A stretch of DNA of 58,984 nt from Clostridiales bacterium (GTDB lineage: Bacteria; Bacillota; Clostridia; Lachnospirales; Lachnospiraceae): the NCBI GenBank assembly GCA_012519695.1, contig JAAYPT010000107.1:1-58984 (forward strand), written 5' to 3'. A program made the position numbers and the translations under genes. Of the stretch, positions 36,321 to 45,976 are shown piece by piece (within the stretch, counting starts at the first letter, position 1; each line of letters opens with the position of its first letter). The notes below the pieces were generated by a model that saw nothing but the letters and a program-made list of their open reading frames with translations, was not told the origin of the DNA and did not search any database.

Positions 36321-37913
36321 TTGGCAGATTTACAAAAAGAAATAGAAAAACGTAGAACGTTTGCGATTATTTCTCATCCGGATGCGGGAAAAACAACTTT
36401 AACAGAAAAGTTTTTGTTATATGGTGGAGCTATTAATTTAGCCGGTTCTGTAAAAGGAAAAGCTACAGCAAGACATGCGGTATCTGACTGGATGGAAATA
36501 GAAAAGGAGAGAGGTATTTCTGTCACCTCCTCTGTATTGCAGTTTAATTATGGCGGATACTGTATCAATATTTTGGATACTCCGGGACATCAGGACTTCT
36601 CAGAGGATACCTATCGTACCTTGATGGCAGCAGATTCTGCCGTCATGGTAATTGATGGTTCTAAGGGTGTAGAGGCACAGACCAGAAAGTTATTTAAGGT
36701 ATGTGTTATGCGTCATATTCCAATTTTTACATTTATCAATAAGATGGATAGAGATGCTAACGATACCTTTGATTTGTTAGACGAGATTGAAAAAGAGCTG
36801 GGAATAGCAACTTGTCCAATTAACTGGCCAATTGGTTCCGGAAAGAATTTTAAAGGTGTGTATGATCGTAATACAAGAAAAGTAAAAATCTTTGAAGATA
36901 CTTTAAAGGGAACAAAAGAAGGAACAGAACGTGACTTTGATATTGATGATCCGGCATTGGGAGAATTCGTAGGTGAAGACCAAAAAGCACAGCTTTTAGA
37001 AGAAATTGAGCTTTTGGATGGAGCAAGTGCTGAATTTGATATGGAATTAGTATCAAAGGGAGAATTATCTCCGGTGTTTTTCGGTTCTGCTTTGACAAAC
37101 TTTGGTGTAGAGACATTCTTGCAGCATTTCTTACAGATGACATCTTCACCGTTGCCGAGAAAAGCAGATATTGGAGAAATTGATCCGTTTTCAGAAGAGT
37201 TCTCTGCGTTTGTATTTAAGATTCAGGCAAATATGAATAAGGCGCATCGTGACCGTATCGCATTTATGCGTATATGTTCCGGAAAGTTTGAAGCAGGGAT
37301 GGAAGTAACCCATATTCAGGGTGGAAATAAAAAGATACGTTTATCTCAGCCACAGCAGATGATGGCACAGGAGCGTAAGATTGTAGAAGAAGCATATGCA
37401 GGTGATATTATTGGTGTGTTTGATCCAGGTATTTTCTCTATTGGTGACACGATTACCAATGCCAATGAAAAGTTTGCATTTGAAGGAATTCCTACATTTG
37501 CACCGGAACATTTTGCGAGAGTACGCCAGCTAGATACCATGAAGCGTAAGCAGTTCGTAAAAGGTATCAGCCAGATTGCACAGGAAGGTGCGATTCAGAT
37601 ATTCCAGGAATATAATACCGGTATGGAAGAGATTATCGTAGGTGTGGTAGGAGAACTTCAGTTTGATGTATTGAAGTATCGTCTGGAGAATGAATACAAT
37701 GTAGAAATTCGCTTAGAAAAACTGCCATATGAGCATATTCGCTGGATTGAGAATAAAGAAATTGATATGGATAAGCTAATAGGAACCTCTGATATGAAGA
37801 AGATTCAGGACTTAAAGGGAAATCCATTACTGTTGTTTATCAATAGTTGGAGTGTGGGAATGACCTTAGATAGAAACGAAGGACTGGAATTATCTGAGTT
37901 CGGAAGAGACTAG
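36321..37913 (+). CDS. prfC: Peptide chain release factor 3
   Basis: 530 aa translational GTPase that recycles RF1/RF2. G1 SHPDAGKTTLTEK (about 16-28), G3 DTPGHQDF and G4 NKMDRDA are present, with the RF3-typical C-terminus (LLLFINSWSVGMTLDRN). The start is TTG 36321, preceded by GCGAGGA about 8 bases upstream; it gives MADLQKEIEKRRTFAIISHP. Confidence 0.95.
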   Translation: MADLQKEIEKRRTFAIISHPDAGKTTLTEKFLLYGGAINLAGSVKGKATARHAVSDWMEIEKERGISVTSSVLQFNYGGYCINILDTPGHQDFSEDTYRTLMAADSAVMVIDGSKGVEAQTRKLFKVCVMRHIPIFTFINKMDRDANDTFDLLDEIEKELGIATCPINWPIGSGKNFKGVYDRNTRKVKIFEDTLKGTKEGTERDFDIDDPALGEFVGEDQKAQLLEEIELLDGASAEFDMELVSKGELSPVFFGSALTNFGVETFLQHFLQMTSSPLPRKADIGEIDPFSEEFSAFVFKIQANMNKAHRDRIAFMRICSGKFEAGMEVTHIQGGNKKIRLSQPQQMMAQERKIVEEAYAGDIIGVFDPGIFSIGDTITNANEKFAFEGIPTFAPEHFARVRQLDTMKRKQFVKGISQIAQEGAIQIFQEYNTGMEEIIVGVVGELQFDVLKYRLENEYNVEIRLEKLPYEHIRWIENKEIDMDKLIGTSDMKKIQDLKGNPLLLFINSWSVGMTLDRNEGLELSEFGRD

Positions 37914-37946
37914 AGACATATCTGGAAATGTGATATAAAGAAAAAA

Positions 37947-37985
37947 GGATGATAACTGATAATCGTTCAGTTATCATCCTTTTTG
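37947..37985. terminator. Bidirectional terminator between prfC and the ABC/GntR genes
   Basis: GGATGATAACTG pairs perfectly with CAGTTATCATCC around a 9-base loop, with an A run before and a T run after, so it serves both converging units. Confidence 0.85.
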
Positions 37986-37996
37986 TATGTTGTTTA

Positions 37997-38854
37997 TTAC
38001 TCAAGGTTTACTTTCCTGCGTATAATCAACCGCGTAATAAGATAGAATATAACACCAAGAATTAAGTTAAATATACAGGTTGCAGGGAGAAAAGAACTGT
38101 ATATTCTTCGGGTAAGTGTCAAAGAATCCAATTCTGTTCCCAGCAAAGTGTTAAGGTTAATCACAATCATAAGAATACTGGAAAGTATTTGTGTAACTAT
38201 GTAAAATGCAATATAAAATCCAATAGAAGATGCTAATTTATGACGTTCCATCAACTGACCCAGTGCAATAGCAAGGTATCCCATAGTTAATGAAAAGAAG
38301 CAGCCAACAATAAGTGACAGGCAACATATCCCCAGAAGTTGTAATGGTCCATATCCAAATATATCCTGGAAAGAAGCAGTGGTTTGGGCACCACCGGACA
38401 AGGCGGAAACAAAACCGGAAAGAAATGCGCTTTTTTCATTGGCAGAATCAGCATGTGCAATTGCGTAATAACTACTGGAAAAACTTATAGCAAAGATAGA
38501 ACCTACGGTAAGTAATACATCAAAACAATTCCAGAGAAATGCCACAATTAATTTGGAGTTTAAAAGTTGTGTGTGTGTAACCGGAAGAGTAAACATTAAA
38601 TACCCTTCTGAGGTAAACAAATTTTTGTAAAATCGAACCATTGAATAAATATAGGCTGCAAGTGTAAGTACAATCATTGAGAGTGCATATAAAATAATCA
38701 ATAAAATCACTAATGGCAGTGAAGTATCACGTTGCAAAATATCGGTACATAGAATAAGACAACCTACAACGGTAATAAGAACAATGGTAAGATTCAGTGG
38801 AAGTAAAATTCTACGAGTTGCTTCAAATTCATGTTTCATTAATTTTTTTAACAT
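37997..38854 (-). CDS. ABC-2-type transporter permease
   Basis: 285 aa with about six transmembrane helices; the N-terminal MKHEFEATRRILLPL is typical of YtrC/YtrD-like or bacitracin-type permeases. Overlaps the ATPase gene by 7 bases. Works with it in an exporter whose substrate is unknown. The pattern GntR-ATPase-permease resembles the cell-wall-antibiotic-responsive ytr module. Confidence 0.82.
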   Translation of the reverse strand: MLKKLMKHEFEATRRILLPLNLTIVLITVVGCLILCTDILQRDTSLPLVILLIILYALSMIVLTLAAYIYSMVRFYKNLFTSEGYLMFTLPVTHTQLLNSKLIVAFLWNCFDVLLTVGSIFAISFSSSYYAIAHADSANEKSAFLSGFVSALSGGAQTTASFQDIFGYGPLQLLGICCLSLIVGCFFSLTMGYLAIALGQLMERHKLASSIGFYIAFYIVTQILSSILMIVINLNTLLGTELDSLTLTRRIYSSFLPATCIFNLILGVIFYLITRLIIRRKVNLE

Positions 38855-39543
38855 TTGAATACCTCCCGGAATAATGTATCTATGGACTTATTCTCGTTTT
38901 CTCTGATGTCATCTACCGAGGTTTGCATATGGATTTGACCATTTTGAATAAAAATGACTTCATCTAAGATATTCTCAATATCCGAAATCAAATGAGTGGA
39001 AATGAGAATGGAAGCATTTTCATCATAATTAGAGATAATCGTATTTAAAATATAATCTCGGGCTGCCGGGTCTACGCCGGCAATGGGTTCATCTAATAAG
39101 TATAAATCTGCCTTACGACTCATTACTAAAATAAGCTGTACTTTTTCTTTGGTTCCTTTGGAAAGGGTTTTTAACTTGCTGTTTGGATCAATATTCAACT
39201 TAGCCAGCATGTCATAAGCACGTTCCGTTTCAAAATCTTCATAGAAATCAGCAAAGAAACCAATGATTTCTTTTACCTTCATCCAGTCATTTAAGTAGGT
39301 ATGGTCCGGCAAATAAGAAATCATTTTTTTACTTTCGATTCCAATCGGTTCTTCCTTAAGATAGATTTCACCGGAAGAAGGAGTAAGAAGACCGGCAATT
39401 AATTTTATGAAAGTTGTTTTTCCGCTTCCGTTTGGTCCAAGCAGACCGATAATGTGTCCACCATCAATTTGCAGATTGATATTGGAAAGGGCAGGGTAGC
39501 GTCCATATTGTTTGCTCAAATTTTTACATTCTAATAAAGTCAT
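38848..39543 (-). CDS. ABC transporter ATP-binding protein
   Basis: 231 aa. Walker A GPNGSGKTT (about 34-42), signature LSKGTKEKVQL, Walker B LYLLDEPIAGVDP. Overlaps the GntR gene by 4 bases and the permease by 7, so the three are one translationally coupled unit. Confidence 0.93.
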   Translation of the reverse strand: MTLLECKNLSKQYGRYPALSNINLQIDGGHIIGLLGPNGSGKTTFIKLIAGLLTPSSGEIYLKEEPIGIESKKMISYLPDHTYLNDWMKVKEIIGFFADFYEDFETERAYDMLAKLNIDPNSKLKTLSKGTKEKVQLILVMSRKADLYLLDEPIAGVDPAARDYILNTIISNYDENASILISTHLISDIENILDEVIFIQNGQIHMQTSVDDIRENENKSIDTLFREVFKC

Positions 39544-39911
39544 TTGGCATCCCCCTCAATTGTTTGTTTCATAAGAGATACGGTTTCGTCTTTCTGGAAA
39601 CCTAATTTTTGCATATTTTCAAGAAATTGAGAAATAATTTCCCGTGCCATTTCTGACTTTATATCATCAATCATCTTTGTATCCTCCGTAATAAATCGTC
39701 CACTGGTTCGCTGGGAATAAACAAGACCTGTCCGTTCTAATTCGGAAAGTGCCTTTTGCATGGTGTTTGGGTTTACAGAAGCCTCAGCTGCAAGCTCCCG
39801 CACAGAGGGAAGCTTATCCCCGGGCTTGTATACACCGGAAATAATATCCATTTGAATTTTTTCAATAATCTGTATAAAAATTGGTCTATCGGAATCTAAG
39901 TTCCATGGCAT
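39540..39911 (-). CDS. GntR-family regulator, YtrA subfamily
   Basis: 123 aa. GntR winged helix at residues 8-75 (PGDKLPSVRELAAEASVNPNTMQKAL) and a short C-terminal helical region, as in YtrA. It probably represses its own operon through the inverted repeat at 39929-39960. Confidence 0.92.
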   Translation of the reverse strand: MPWNLDSDRPIFIQIIEKIQMDIISGVYKPGDKLPSVRELAAEASVNPNTMQKALSELERTGLVYSQRTSGRFITEDTKMIDDIKSEMAREIISQFLENMQKLGFQKDETVSLMKQTIEGDAK

Positions 39912-39928
39912 AATATCACCTCGTTTTC

Positions 39929-39960
39929 AATGTATTATTGTACTATCCGAGTAATACATT
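39929..39960. promoter_or_regulatory. Operator of the GntR/ABC operon
   Basis: AATGTATTA and TAATACATT are perfect 9-base inverted arms 14 bases apart, just upstream of the GntR start. A YtrA-type operator is known to be an inverted repeat over the promoter. Confidence 0.65.
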
Positions 39961-40005
39961 AAATGCTTTTGGCAAAAAAGTCAAGGATTTTTCGTGTTTC
40001 TCAAG

Positions 40006-41094
40006 TTATCGCATTAAGCATTCTAAAAGTTTATCGTTCATTTCCGGATTCATGAAACAGAAACGGATGTATTTATTGTCCAGAAACGGGAAAGTAGAAC
40101 AGTCACGAATCATCATTTTTTCACGAATTGCACGGTCAAATAAAAGTTCGGAAGTAAGAGTATCGTCCATAAGACGTACTAACATAAAATTGCCACTGGG
40201 CTTGTATACCTTAAATCTGGAATCCTTAGAAAAAGCATCATACATTCTGGCACGTTCGGAAGAAATCAGCTGACGTGTTTTTTGAATATAATCAGTGTCT
40301 TTGAACATGATTTCTCCGGCAATTACAGCAAGTGAGTTAATGGTCCATGGATTTTTGCGTGTATTGATTGCCTTGATTAAATCCCGGTTACCGGTAATGG
40401 CATAGCCAAGGCGCAGTCCCGGTGCTGCAAAAAACTTAGAAGTTCCTCGCAGGATTACAATATTATTATAAAAAGCAGTCAACGGAATGGAATCAATTTC
40501 ATCATAATTATCTGCAAATTCCACATAGGTTTCATCCACCATGACAAAAATGTCGTATTGCTTACAGATGTCTAAAATCGTACGCATATCCTTTTGGGTA
40601 ATGGCAGTAGAAGTTGGGTTATTTGGATTACAGATAACCAATAAGTCAATGTTTTCATTTAACTGAGAAGTAAAGTGTGTAACATCCAGACCAAAGCCCT
40701 GTTCTTCCTTCAATGGATAGTAGAGACAAGTGCCGCCTCCCAGAGAAATTTCACGTTCATACTCAGAATAGGTAGGACCAAGTATCAAAGCCTTTTTCGG
40801 GTGTTCAATCTGAATGAAGAGAGAAATCAGTTCAGTGGAACCATTTCCCATGATAATATTTTCGTAATCAGTATTGACGTAATCTGCAATACACTTTCGA
40901 AGCGAGGTATACTCTCGGTCAGGATATGTGGTAATAGCATCAATATGATTAGCAAGCGTTGTTTTTAAAAGAGGGGAAACTCCAAGTGGGTTTACGTTTG
41001 CACTGAAACTTGTAATTTCTTCCTTTTTAATACCATAGATTTGTTCTATTTTTTCCAGGTCGCTGCCATGGAAATGATCTTTATGTTGTAACAT
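40006..41094 (-). CDS. PLP-dependent class I/II aminotransferase, HisC/CobD-like
   Basis: 362 aa. Fold-type I features: NPNNPT (about 178-183), DETYVEF, and the PLP lysine in GTSKFFAAPGLRLGYA. The N-terminal HGSDLEKIEQIYG and SANVNPLG resemble CobD (threonine-phosphate decarboxylase) and HisC. There are no cobalamin or histidine genes nearby, so the substrate stays open. Diverges from the 41-48 kb operon with only about 70 bases between. Confidence 0.8.
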   Translation of the reverse strand: MLQHKDHFHGSDLEKIEQIYGIKKEEITSFSANVNPLGVSPLLKTTLANHIDAITTYPDREYTSLRKCIADYVNTDYENIIMGNGSTELISLFIQIEHPKKALILGPTYSEYEREISLGGGTCLYYPLKEEQGFGLDVTHFTSQLNENIDLLVICNPNNPTSTAITQKDMRTILDICKQYDIFVMVDETYVEFADNYDEIDSIPLTAFYNNIVILRGTSKFFAAPGLRLGYAITGNRDLIKAINTRKNPWTINSLAVIAGEIMFKDTDYIQKTRQLISSERARMYDAFSKDSRFKVYKPSGNFMLVRLMDDTLTSELLFDRAIREKMMIRDCSTFPFLDNKYIRFCFMNPEMNDKLLECLMR

Positions 41095-41116
41095 GTTTAT
41101 GCCTCCAAACTTTTCA

Positions 41117-41145
41117 TTTACACCTTCGTGGAAATCGTTTATACT
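41117..41145 (+). promoter_or_regulatory. Promoter of the DUF5717 operon
   Basis: TTTACA (41117-41122) and TATACT (41140-41145) with 17-base spacing. The predicted start of transcription (about 41152) leaves only about 9 bases before ATG 41161 and about 42 before TTG 41194. Confidence 0.7.
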
Positions 41146-41193
41146 TAATTATAACGAATAATGACAAAAAAGCAACTAAAAGCAGGTGACGAT

Positions 41194-44100
41194 TTGCGAA
41201 AGAAAATACAGGAATTGGCAGCAGGAAAATGTGATAAAAAGTGTCCTATTGTGGAATTTTCAGAAGAAGAATTAAAAGTAACCGTATTAGAGGAACAGAC
41301 GTTACATGGAAAGTTTACCATAACAAGTGTGAATGAAGTGCCGATGCGTGGCATTATCTATTCTTCCAATCCACGAATGGAATGTCTGGAATCCCAGTTT
41401 CAGGGAACACAAGTAACCATAGAATATGAATTTCACAGTGAAGGCATGGTAGAAGGAGATTCTTCCAAGGGTAACTTTTATGTTATCTGTAATGAAGGAG
41501 AATATGACCTTCCTTTTTTGGTATCTGTTTCTAAGGGATATCCCCAAAGTTCCATGGGAATGATTGATAGTATTTTTAGTTTTGCCAATCTTGCTCAGAA
41601 GTCTTATGAAGAGGCAGTAGAGATATTTGGAAAGCCGGAATTTATCAATATTTTTAAAGACAGAGAACAAGAAGAACGGTTGGGATATTTAGGTTTATTA
41701 AAGAAGCCGTGTACCATGGCGCAGGTAGAAGAATTTCTTATTTTAACGAAAAAGAAAAAACGAATTACTTTTTCCATCGAAGAAAGTCAAACACAGATAG
41801 ATGGAATTGGACAAAATGAGAAGCAGCATATCATCCTGAAAAAGGATAACTGGGGCTATGCCACAATTGAAGTAAAAAGCGATGCAGCGTGTGTTGAACC
41901 GGTGAAAAAAGTGATTACTACCGAGGATTTTATAGGAAATAGAGCAGTTGCGGAGTATGTAATTTTAGAGGACAAGTTACATGCAGGGAACAACTATGTA
42001 AGAATCACTTTTGAAAATCAGTTTCAACAAGAGAGCGTAGAAATTTGTATTATAAAAGACAAAAGGCAGGAAGAAAAGGAAAAAACTTATTTAGAAATTC
42101 AAAAACACAGAGAATCCCTACTAAAATGTTATGTGGCATTTCGCCTGAATCAAATGGTAACAGGGGTATGGGCAAAAAGAACCTGTGAAGAATTAGATTT
42201 TTTGATGAATATCGAGCCGGAGAATAAGTGGTGTGCTTTATATAAGGCGCAGGCACTTTTAATCAATCGGCAAAAGCAGGAAGCGCAGTGGTTATTAGAT
42301 GCCTTTCGTAGAGAAAATAAGGAAAAAGATACACCATTATATGCATATTATTTGTATTTATGTACCTTAGCAGATTCGGAGCCGGCATATGTGAATCAAT
42401 TAACAAGCCAGATAGAAGAAATCTATCATTGCAATCAGGAAAATGCCCTATTGTTGTGGATTTTACTATACATAGATGAAGAATTAAATTATAGTAGCAA
42501 TCGTAAATTAGAAGCCGTTGCAAGACAGATAGAGAGAGGATGCAATAGTCCGATTCTCTATGTTGAGGCATATTATCTGTTAAGTCAGGAGCCGTATCTA
42601 ATTCATAAGGGCGATAAGCTGGAGCGAAAGATTTTAGGATGGGCTGCTAAGAAAAACATTTTGACTGCAAAAATGGCAGAACAGGTGAAACAGTTAATTC
42701 CACAGTTGAATTCCTTTCACTTAGGATGGTATCGGATTATGGAAGCATGTTATGAGAAGTTTCCTTCCAATGAATTATTGCAGGAAATTTGTAGTTACTG
42801 TATACGAGCAGGACGTTACGGAAAACAGTTTTTCACATGGTATGATGCAGGGGTTCGTGAAGAGTTGCGAATCGGTGGGCTTTATGAGGCATGGATGTTG
42901 TCGGCAGAGCCGGAACAGTTGCAGAAAATTCCAAAGTTAGTAACCATGTATTTCCAGTATCACAGTAACTTGGCATATCAGCAGAGAGCTATGCTATATA
43001 GTGCAATCATAAGTAATAAGCAAAGTATGAAACAGGTATACCAAGGGTATCAAAAGGCTATTGAGGAATTTGCTTTAGAACAGGTAAGAGCCGGAAGAAT
43101 AGATAAAAATCTGGCAGTGATTTATAAGGAAGTGCTGACACCGGCAATGATTAATGAAGAATCGGCACAATGGCTTTCAAATGTAATTTTCTCCAAACAG
43201 ATTATCTGCAAAGAGGAAAAAGCAGTGCGGGTGATTGTCAGACAGTATCAATTACAACAGGAGCAGGCAGTTCCGTTGATAAATCACAGTGCCTATGTAA
43301 ATATTTACGGAACAGAGTACAGTATTCTGTTAGAGGATGCAAAGGGAAATCGTTTCTTACCCAAGGAAGATATCATAATAAAGCCATTTATGAAGATTGC
43401 TCCATTTCTCAGAAAAGGAATGGAATATGCTAATGATAAGTTGAGCTATATGTTAAGTTATTTTGACCGGAAAAAGATATGGCAGACCTATGAAGAGGAG
43501 GACTTACCATACTTAAAGAAATTAATGGAGTCCGAAAAAATCAGCAAGGAATATGAAGAGGAAATTCGACTTCAGTTGATTGCATATTATTATGACAATT
43601 ATCGGGGAGATACCTTAGACGAGTTTTTGCTGAATTTATCCTTTGAGCGTTTGGAGCGCAATATCAGAGGAAAACTTATGGAACTTTTGGTAGCAAGAGG
43701 ACATTACCATAAGGCATATGAACTGGTGGTGGCATATGGAAGTGAAAACCTTTCCGCGGCGAAGTTGTTGTCTGTAATCTGTAATCGAATACGGGAAATA
43801 GAAGAGGAGCCGGATGACTTCTTAATTGGAATGTGTAGAAGTGTATTTTTGCGAGGAAAGTACAATGATTTAGTATTACATTACATGTGCCGGTATTTTT
43901 ACGGAAATTTGAAAGAAATGACCGGACTTTGGCAGGTGGCAAGAGACTTTGAAACGGAATGCCATGACTTGGAAGAACGTTGTGTAGTACAGTTTTTGTA
44001 TACCGGAAGTTATGCAAGATGTATGGAAGATATTTTTGAAAGTTACGAGAAGAATGGTGGAAGAAAATTAATTGTGCTTGCTTACCTTTCTCAAATGGCA

Positions 44101-44733
44101 CATAAGTATCTGACAACGGATATGGAAGTTTCGGATTATGTATTTGAAAAAATCTTAGAGTTACTGGAAGAAGGAGACGAATTAAACGAACCGTGTCGTC
44201 TTGGATTTTTAAAATGGTGTGCTAAGATTGGAACATTGACAGAAAAACAAAAGAAACAGGCAGAAGTGATTCTGCAATGGGCAATTGGAGAGAAGAAGTA
44301 TTTTCCTTTTTATACAAAGTTGCCGGCAGAATTTGCGGAAAAGTATATGTATTATGATAAAACATTCCTGGAGTATCGAACTGTACCGGATACCAGAGTG
44401 GTAATCAGTTTTGGAAAATGGGAAAGTGAGGAGTTTCAGGAATGTGAAATGACAAGGATGTACAGTGGCATATTTGTTAAACCGTTTGTGCTGTTTTTCG
44501 GGGAGGAGATTCCTTATTATATTAAAGAAGAGAAAAAAGGCGAAATGGTAGTAACGGAAAGTGGTCATATACGAGGTGGCGAACAGTGTCCTGCCACGGA
44601 AGAAAATCGATATCAGTTATTGAATGATATGATTACCAGTTGGCATATGAAGGATGAAAAGACACTGAAAAAACTTTTAGAGCAGTATAGAGAAATGAAT
44701 CAGTTAGTACAGGAGAAGTTTACAGTAATATAA
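41194..44733 (+). CDS. DUF5717-family giant repeat protein
   Basis: 1179 aa from TTG 41194, which has AGGTGA four bases upstream; ATG 41161 (1190 aa) has no ribosome binding site and almost no leader. Residues up to about 290 look beta-rich, with two domains (for example RGIIYSSNPRMEC and YATIEVKSDAACVEP). The remainder is helical with a TPR/solenoid-like character (repeated aromatic, Ala and Leu at helix-pair spacing). No signal peptide or transmembrane helix. No function is known. First gene of a tight four-gene operon, 15 bases before the next gene. I recognise this family mainly from Lachnospiraceae. Confidence 0.8.
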   Translation: MRKKIQELAAGKCDKKCPIVEFSEEELKVTVLEEQTLHGKFTITSVNEVPMRGIIYSSNPRMECLESQFQGTQVTIEYEFHSEGMVEGDSSKGNFYVICNEGEYDLPFLVSVSKGYPQSSMGMIDSIFSFANLAQKSYEEAVEIFGKPEFINIFKDREQEERLGYLGLLKKPCTMAQVEEFLILTKKKKRITFSIEESQTQIDGIGQNEKQHIILKKDNWGYATIEVKSDAACVEPVKKVITTEDFIGNRAVAEYVILEDKLHAGNNYVRITFENQFQQESVEICIIKDKRQEEKEKTYLEIQKHRESLLKCYVAFRLNQMVTGVWAKRTCEELDFLMNIEPENKWCALYKAQALLINRQKQEAQWLLDAFRRENKEKDTPLYAYYLYLCTLADSEPAYVNQLTSQIEEIYHCNQENALLLWILLYIDEELNYSSNRKLEAVARQIERGCNSPILYVEAYYLLSQEPYLIHKGDKLERKILGWAAKKNILTAKMAEQVKQLIPQLNSFHLGWYRIMEACYEKFPSNELLQEICSYCIRAGRYGKQFFTWYDAGVREELRIGGLYEAWMLSAEPEQLQKIPKLVTMYFQYHSNLAYQQRAMLYSAIISNKQSMKQVYQGYQKAIEEFALEQVRAGRIDKNLAVIYKEVLTPAMINEESAQWLSNVIFSKQIICKEEKAVRVIVRQYQLQQEQAVPLINHSAYVNIYGTEYSILLEDAKGNRFLPKEDIIIKPFMKIAPFLRKGMEYANDKLSYMLSYFDRKKIWQTYEEEDLPYLKKLMESEKISKEYEEEIRLQLIAYYYDNYRGDTLDEFLLNLSFERLERNIRGKLMELLVARGHYHKAYELVVAYGSENLSAAKLLSVICNRIREIEEEPDDFLIGMCRSVFLRGKYNDLVLHYMCRYFYGNLKEMTGLWQVARDFETECHDLEERCVVQFLYTGSYARCMEDIFESYEKNGGRKLIVLAYLSQMAHKYLTTDMEVSDYVFEKILELLEEGDELNEPCRLGFLKWCAKIGTLTEKQKKQAEVILQWAIGEKKYFPFYTKLPAEFAEKYMYYDKTFLEYRTVPDTRVVISFGKWESEEFQECEMTRMYSGIFVKPFVLFFGEEIPYYIKEEKKGEMVVTESGHIRGGEQCPATEENRYQLLNDMITSWHMKDEKTLKKLLEQYREMNQLVQEKFTVI

Positions 44734-44748
44734 AGGTGGTGATAAGGG

Positions 44749-45966
44749 ATGCAACCGTTAAAAGAGGAATGGTATATCGGAATTGAAATAGGACGGAAAT
44801 GGACGATGGTCAGTTACTATACCGAAGGGATGAAAGAACCGGAGACGAAAGGACTGGTGAATGGAAGTCAGAGTTACCGAATCAGTACAGGACTTGGGAA
44901 AAAAGAGGGGATGAACCAGTGGTATCTGACAGAACAACCTAAGCAGCTTGTAGTGGAAGACTTATTGGATAAGGCGGTAAAGGGAGAAATCGTAGAAGCA
45001 GAGGAAAGTTATTATGCCCAAGAATTATTTAGCGTGTTTTTGCGAAAAGTAATTCGAATGGTATTACCAACAAAAGGATTGGCAGGAGTTACAAAGTGTG
45101 TGTTAAGCCTAGAACAGCTTTCCAAAGAAGTGGTAGACTTGCTGACAAAATGGGCGGTAGAAGTGGGCATGAAGCCAGAACAATTTCTGATTCAGGATAA
45201 TAAGGAGAGCTTTTATGCCTATACGGTTAATCAGCAACCGGAGTTATGGATGTATGAGGCAGCCCTGTTTTCCTGTGAAAAAAATGAAGTTAGTTATTAC
45301 ACTATGAACCATGACCGAAAAACGAAACCACAGGTATCCAAGGTAACCAAGCAATACATTGGGGAATTACCGGAGGAAAGGGAAGAACGAGATTTGGAAT
45401 TTGCCAAAATATTGGAAAAGACATTAAATGGAAGACTGATTTCTTCGGTATACCTTATAGGAGACGGTTTTGAAGGGGACTGGATGAAGACTTCATTGCA
45501 GGTGGTATGTCGAGGGCACAGAGCCTTTCAAGGGAAAAATCTTTATACCAAGGGAGCATGTTATTCCGGTATGTTAGAAGAACATGCCCAGGATATGGAA
45601 ACGGTATATTTTTGCGAGTATAAGACAAAGAAGAATATATGTTTAAAGGCATCTCATCAGGAACGAGAATATATGTATCCGCTGGTGGAGGCAGGAAAGA
45701 ACAGACATCAGGTGCAGCAGGATTGTACCATTTTATTGGAAGGAGAACCTTCTTTGGATATATGGGTACAGCCTTTGGGAACAAAAGAGGCTGTTATTGA
45801 AAGTCTTGAGCTTTCCGGGTGGAAACCCATGGAGAACAAAAGAAGTCGTTTAAAGCTTCAGGTAGTAGGAACTTTAGAAGAAGGCATGAAACTTCAGATA
45901 AAAGATATTGGCTTAGGAGAAATTTTACCGGGAAGTAATCAGGAATGGGAATACGAAATAGGGTAA
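44749..45966 (+). CDS. DUF5716-family protein with Hsp70/actin-fold signature
   Basis: 405 aa. Segments fall in the order of the Hsp70 ATPase core: phosphate-1-like YIGIEIGRKWTMV (9-21), a helix then KCVLSLEQLSKEVVDLLTKW and FLIQDNKESFYAY (146-158) at the place of DnaK's NEPTAAALAY, and an adenosine-like VYLIGDGFEGDW (234-245) followed by KNLYTKGACY (263-272). A beta-rich C-terminus (about 320-405) recalls an Hsp70 substrate domain. The DLGTT and DLGGGT residues are not conserved, so ATP hydrolysis is doubtful. Fold call is inference from motif order. Second gene of the operon. Confidence 0.7.
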   Translation: MQPLKEEWYIGIEIGRKWTMVSYYTEGMKEPETKGLVNGSQSYRISTGLGKKEGMNQWYLTEQPKQLVVEDLLDKAVKGEIVEAEESYYAQELFSVFLRKVIRMVLPTKGLAGVTKCVLSLEQLSKEVVDLLTKWAVEVGMKPEQFLIQDNKESFYAYTVNQQPELWMYEAALFSCEKNEVSYYTMNHDRKTKPQVSKVTKQYIGELPEEREERDLEFAKILEKTLNGRLISSVYLIGDGFEGDWMKTSLQVVCRGHRAFQGKNLYTKGACYSGMLEEHAQDMETVYFCEYKTKKNICLKASHQEREYMYPLVEAGKNRHQVQQDCTILLEGEPSLDIWVQPLGTKEAVIESLELSGWKPMENKRSRLKLQVVGTLEEGMKLQIKDIGLGEILPGSNQEWEYEIG

Positions 45967-45976
45967 GGAGAAGACC

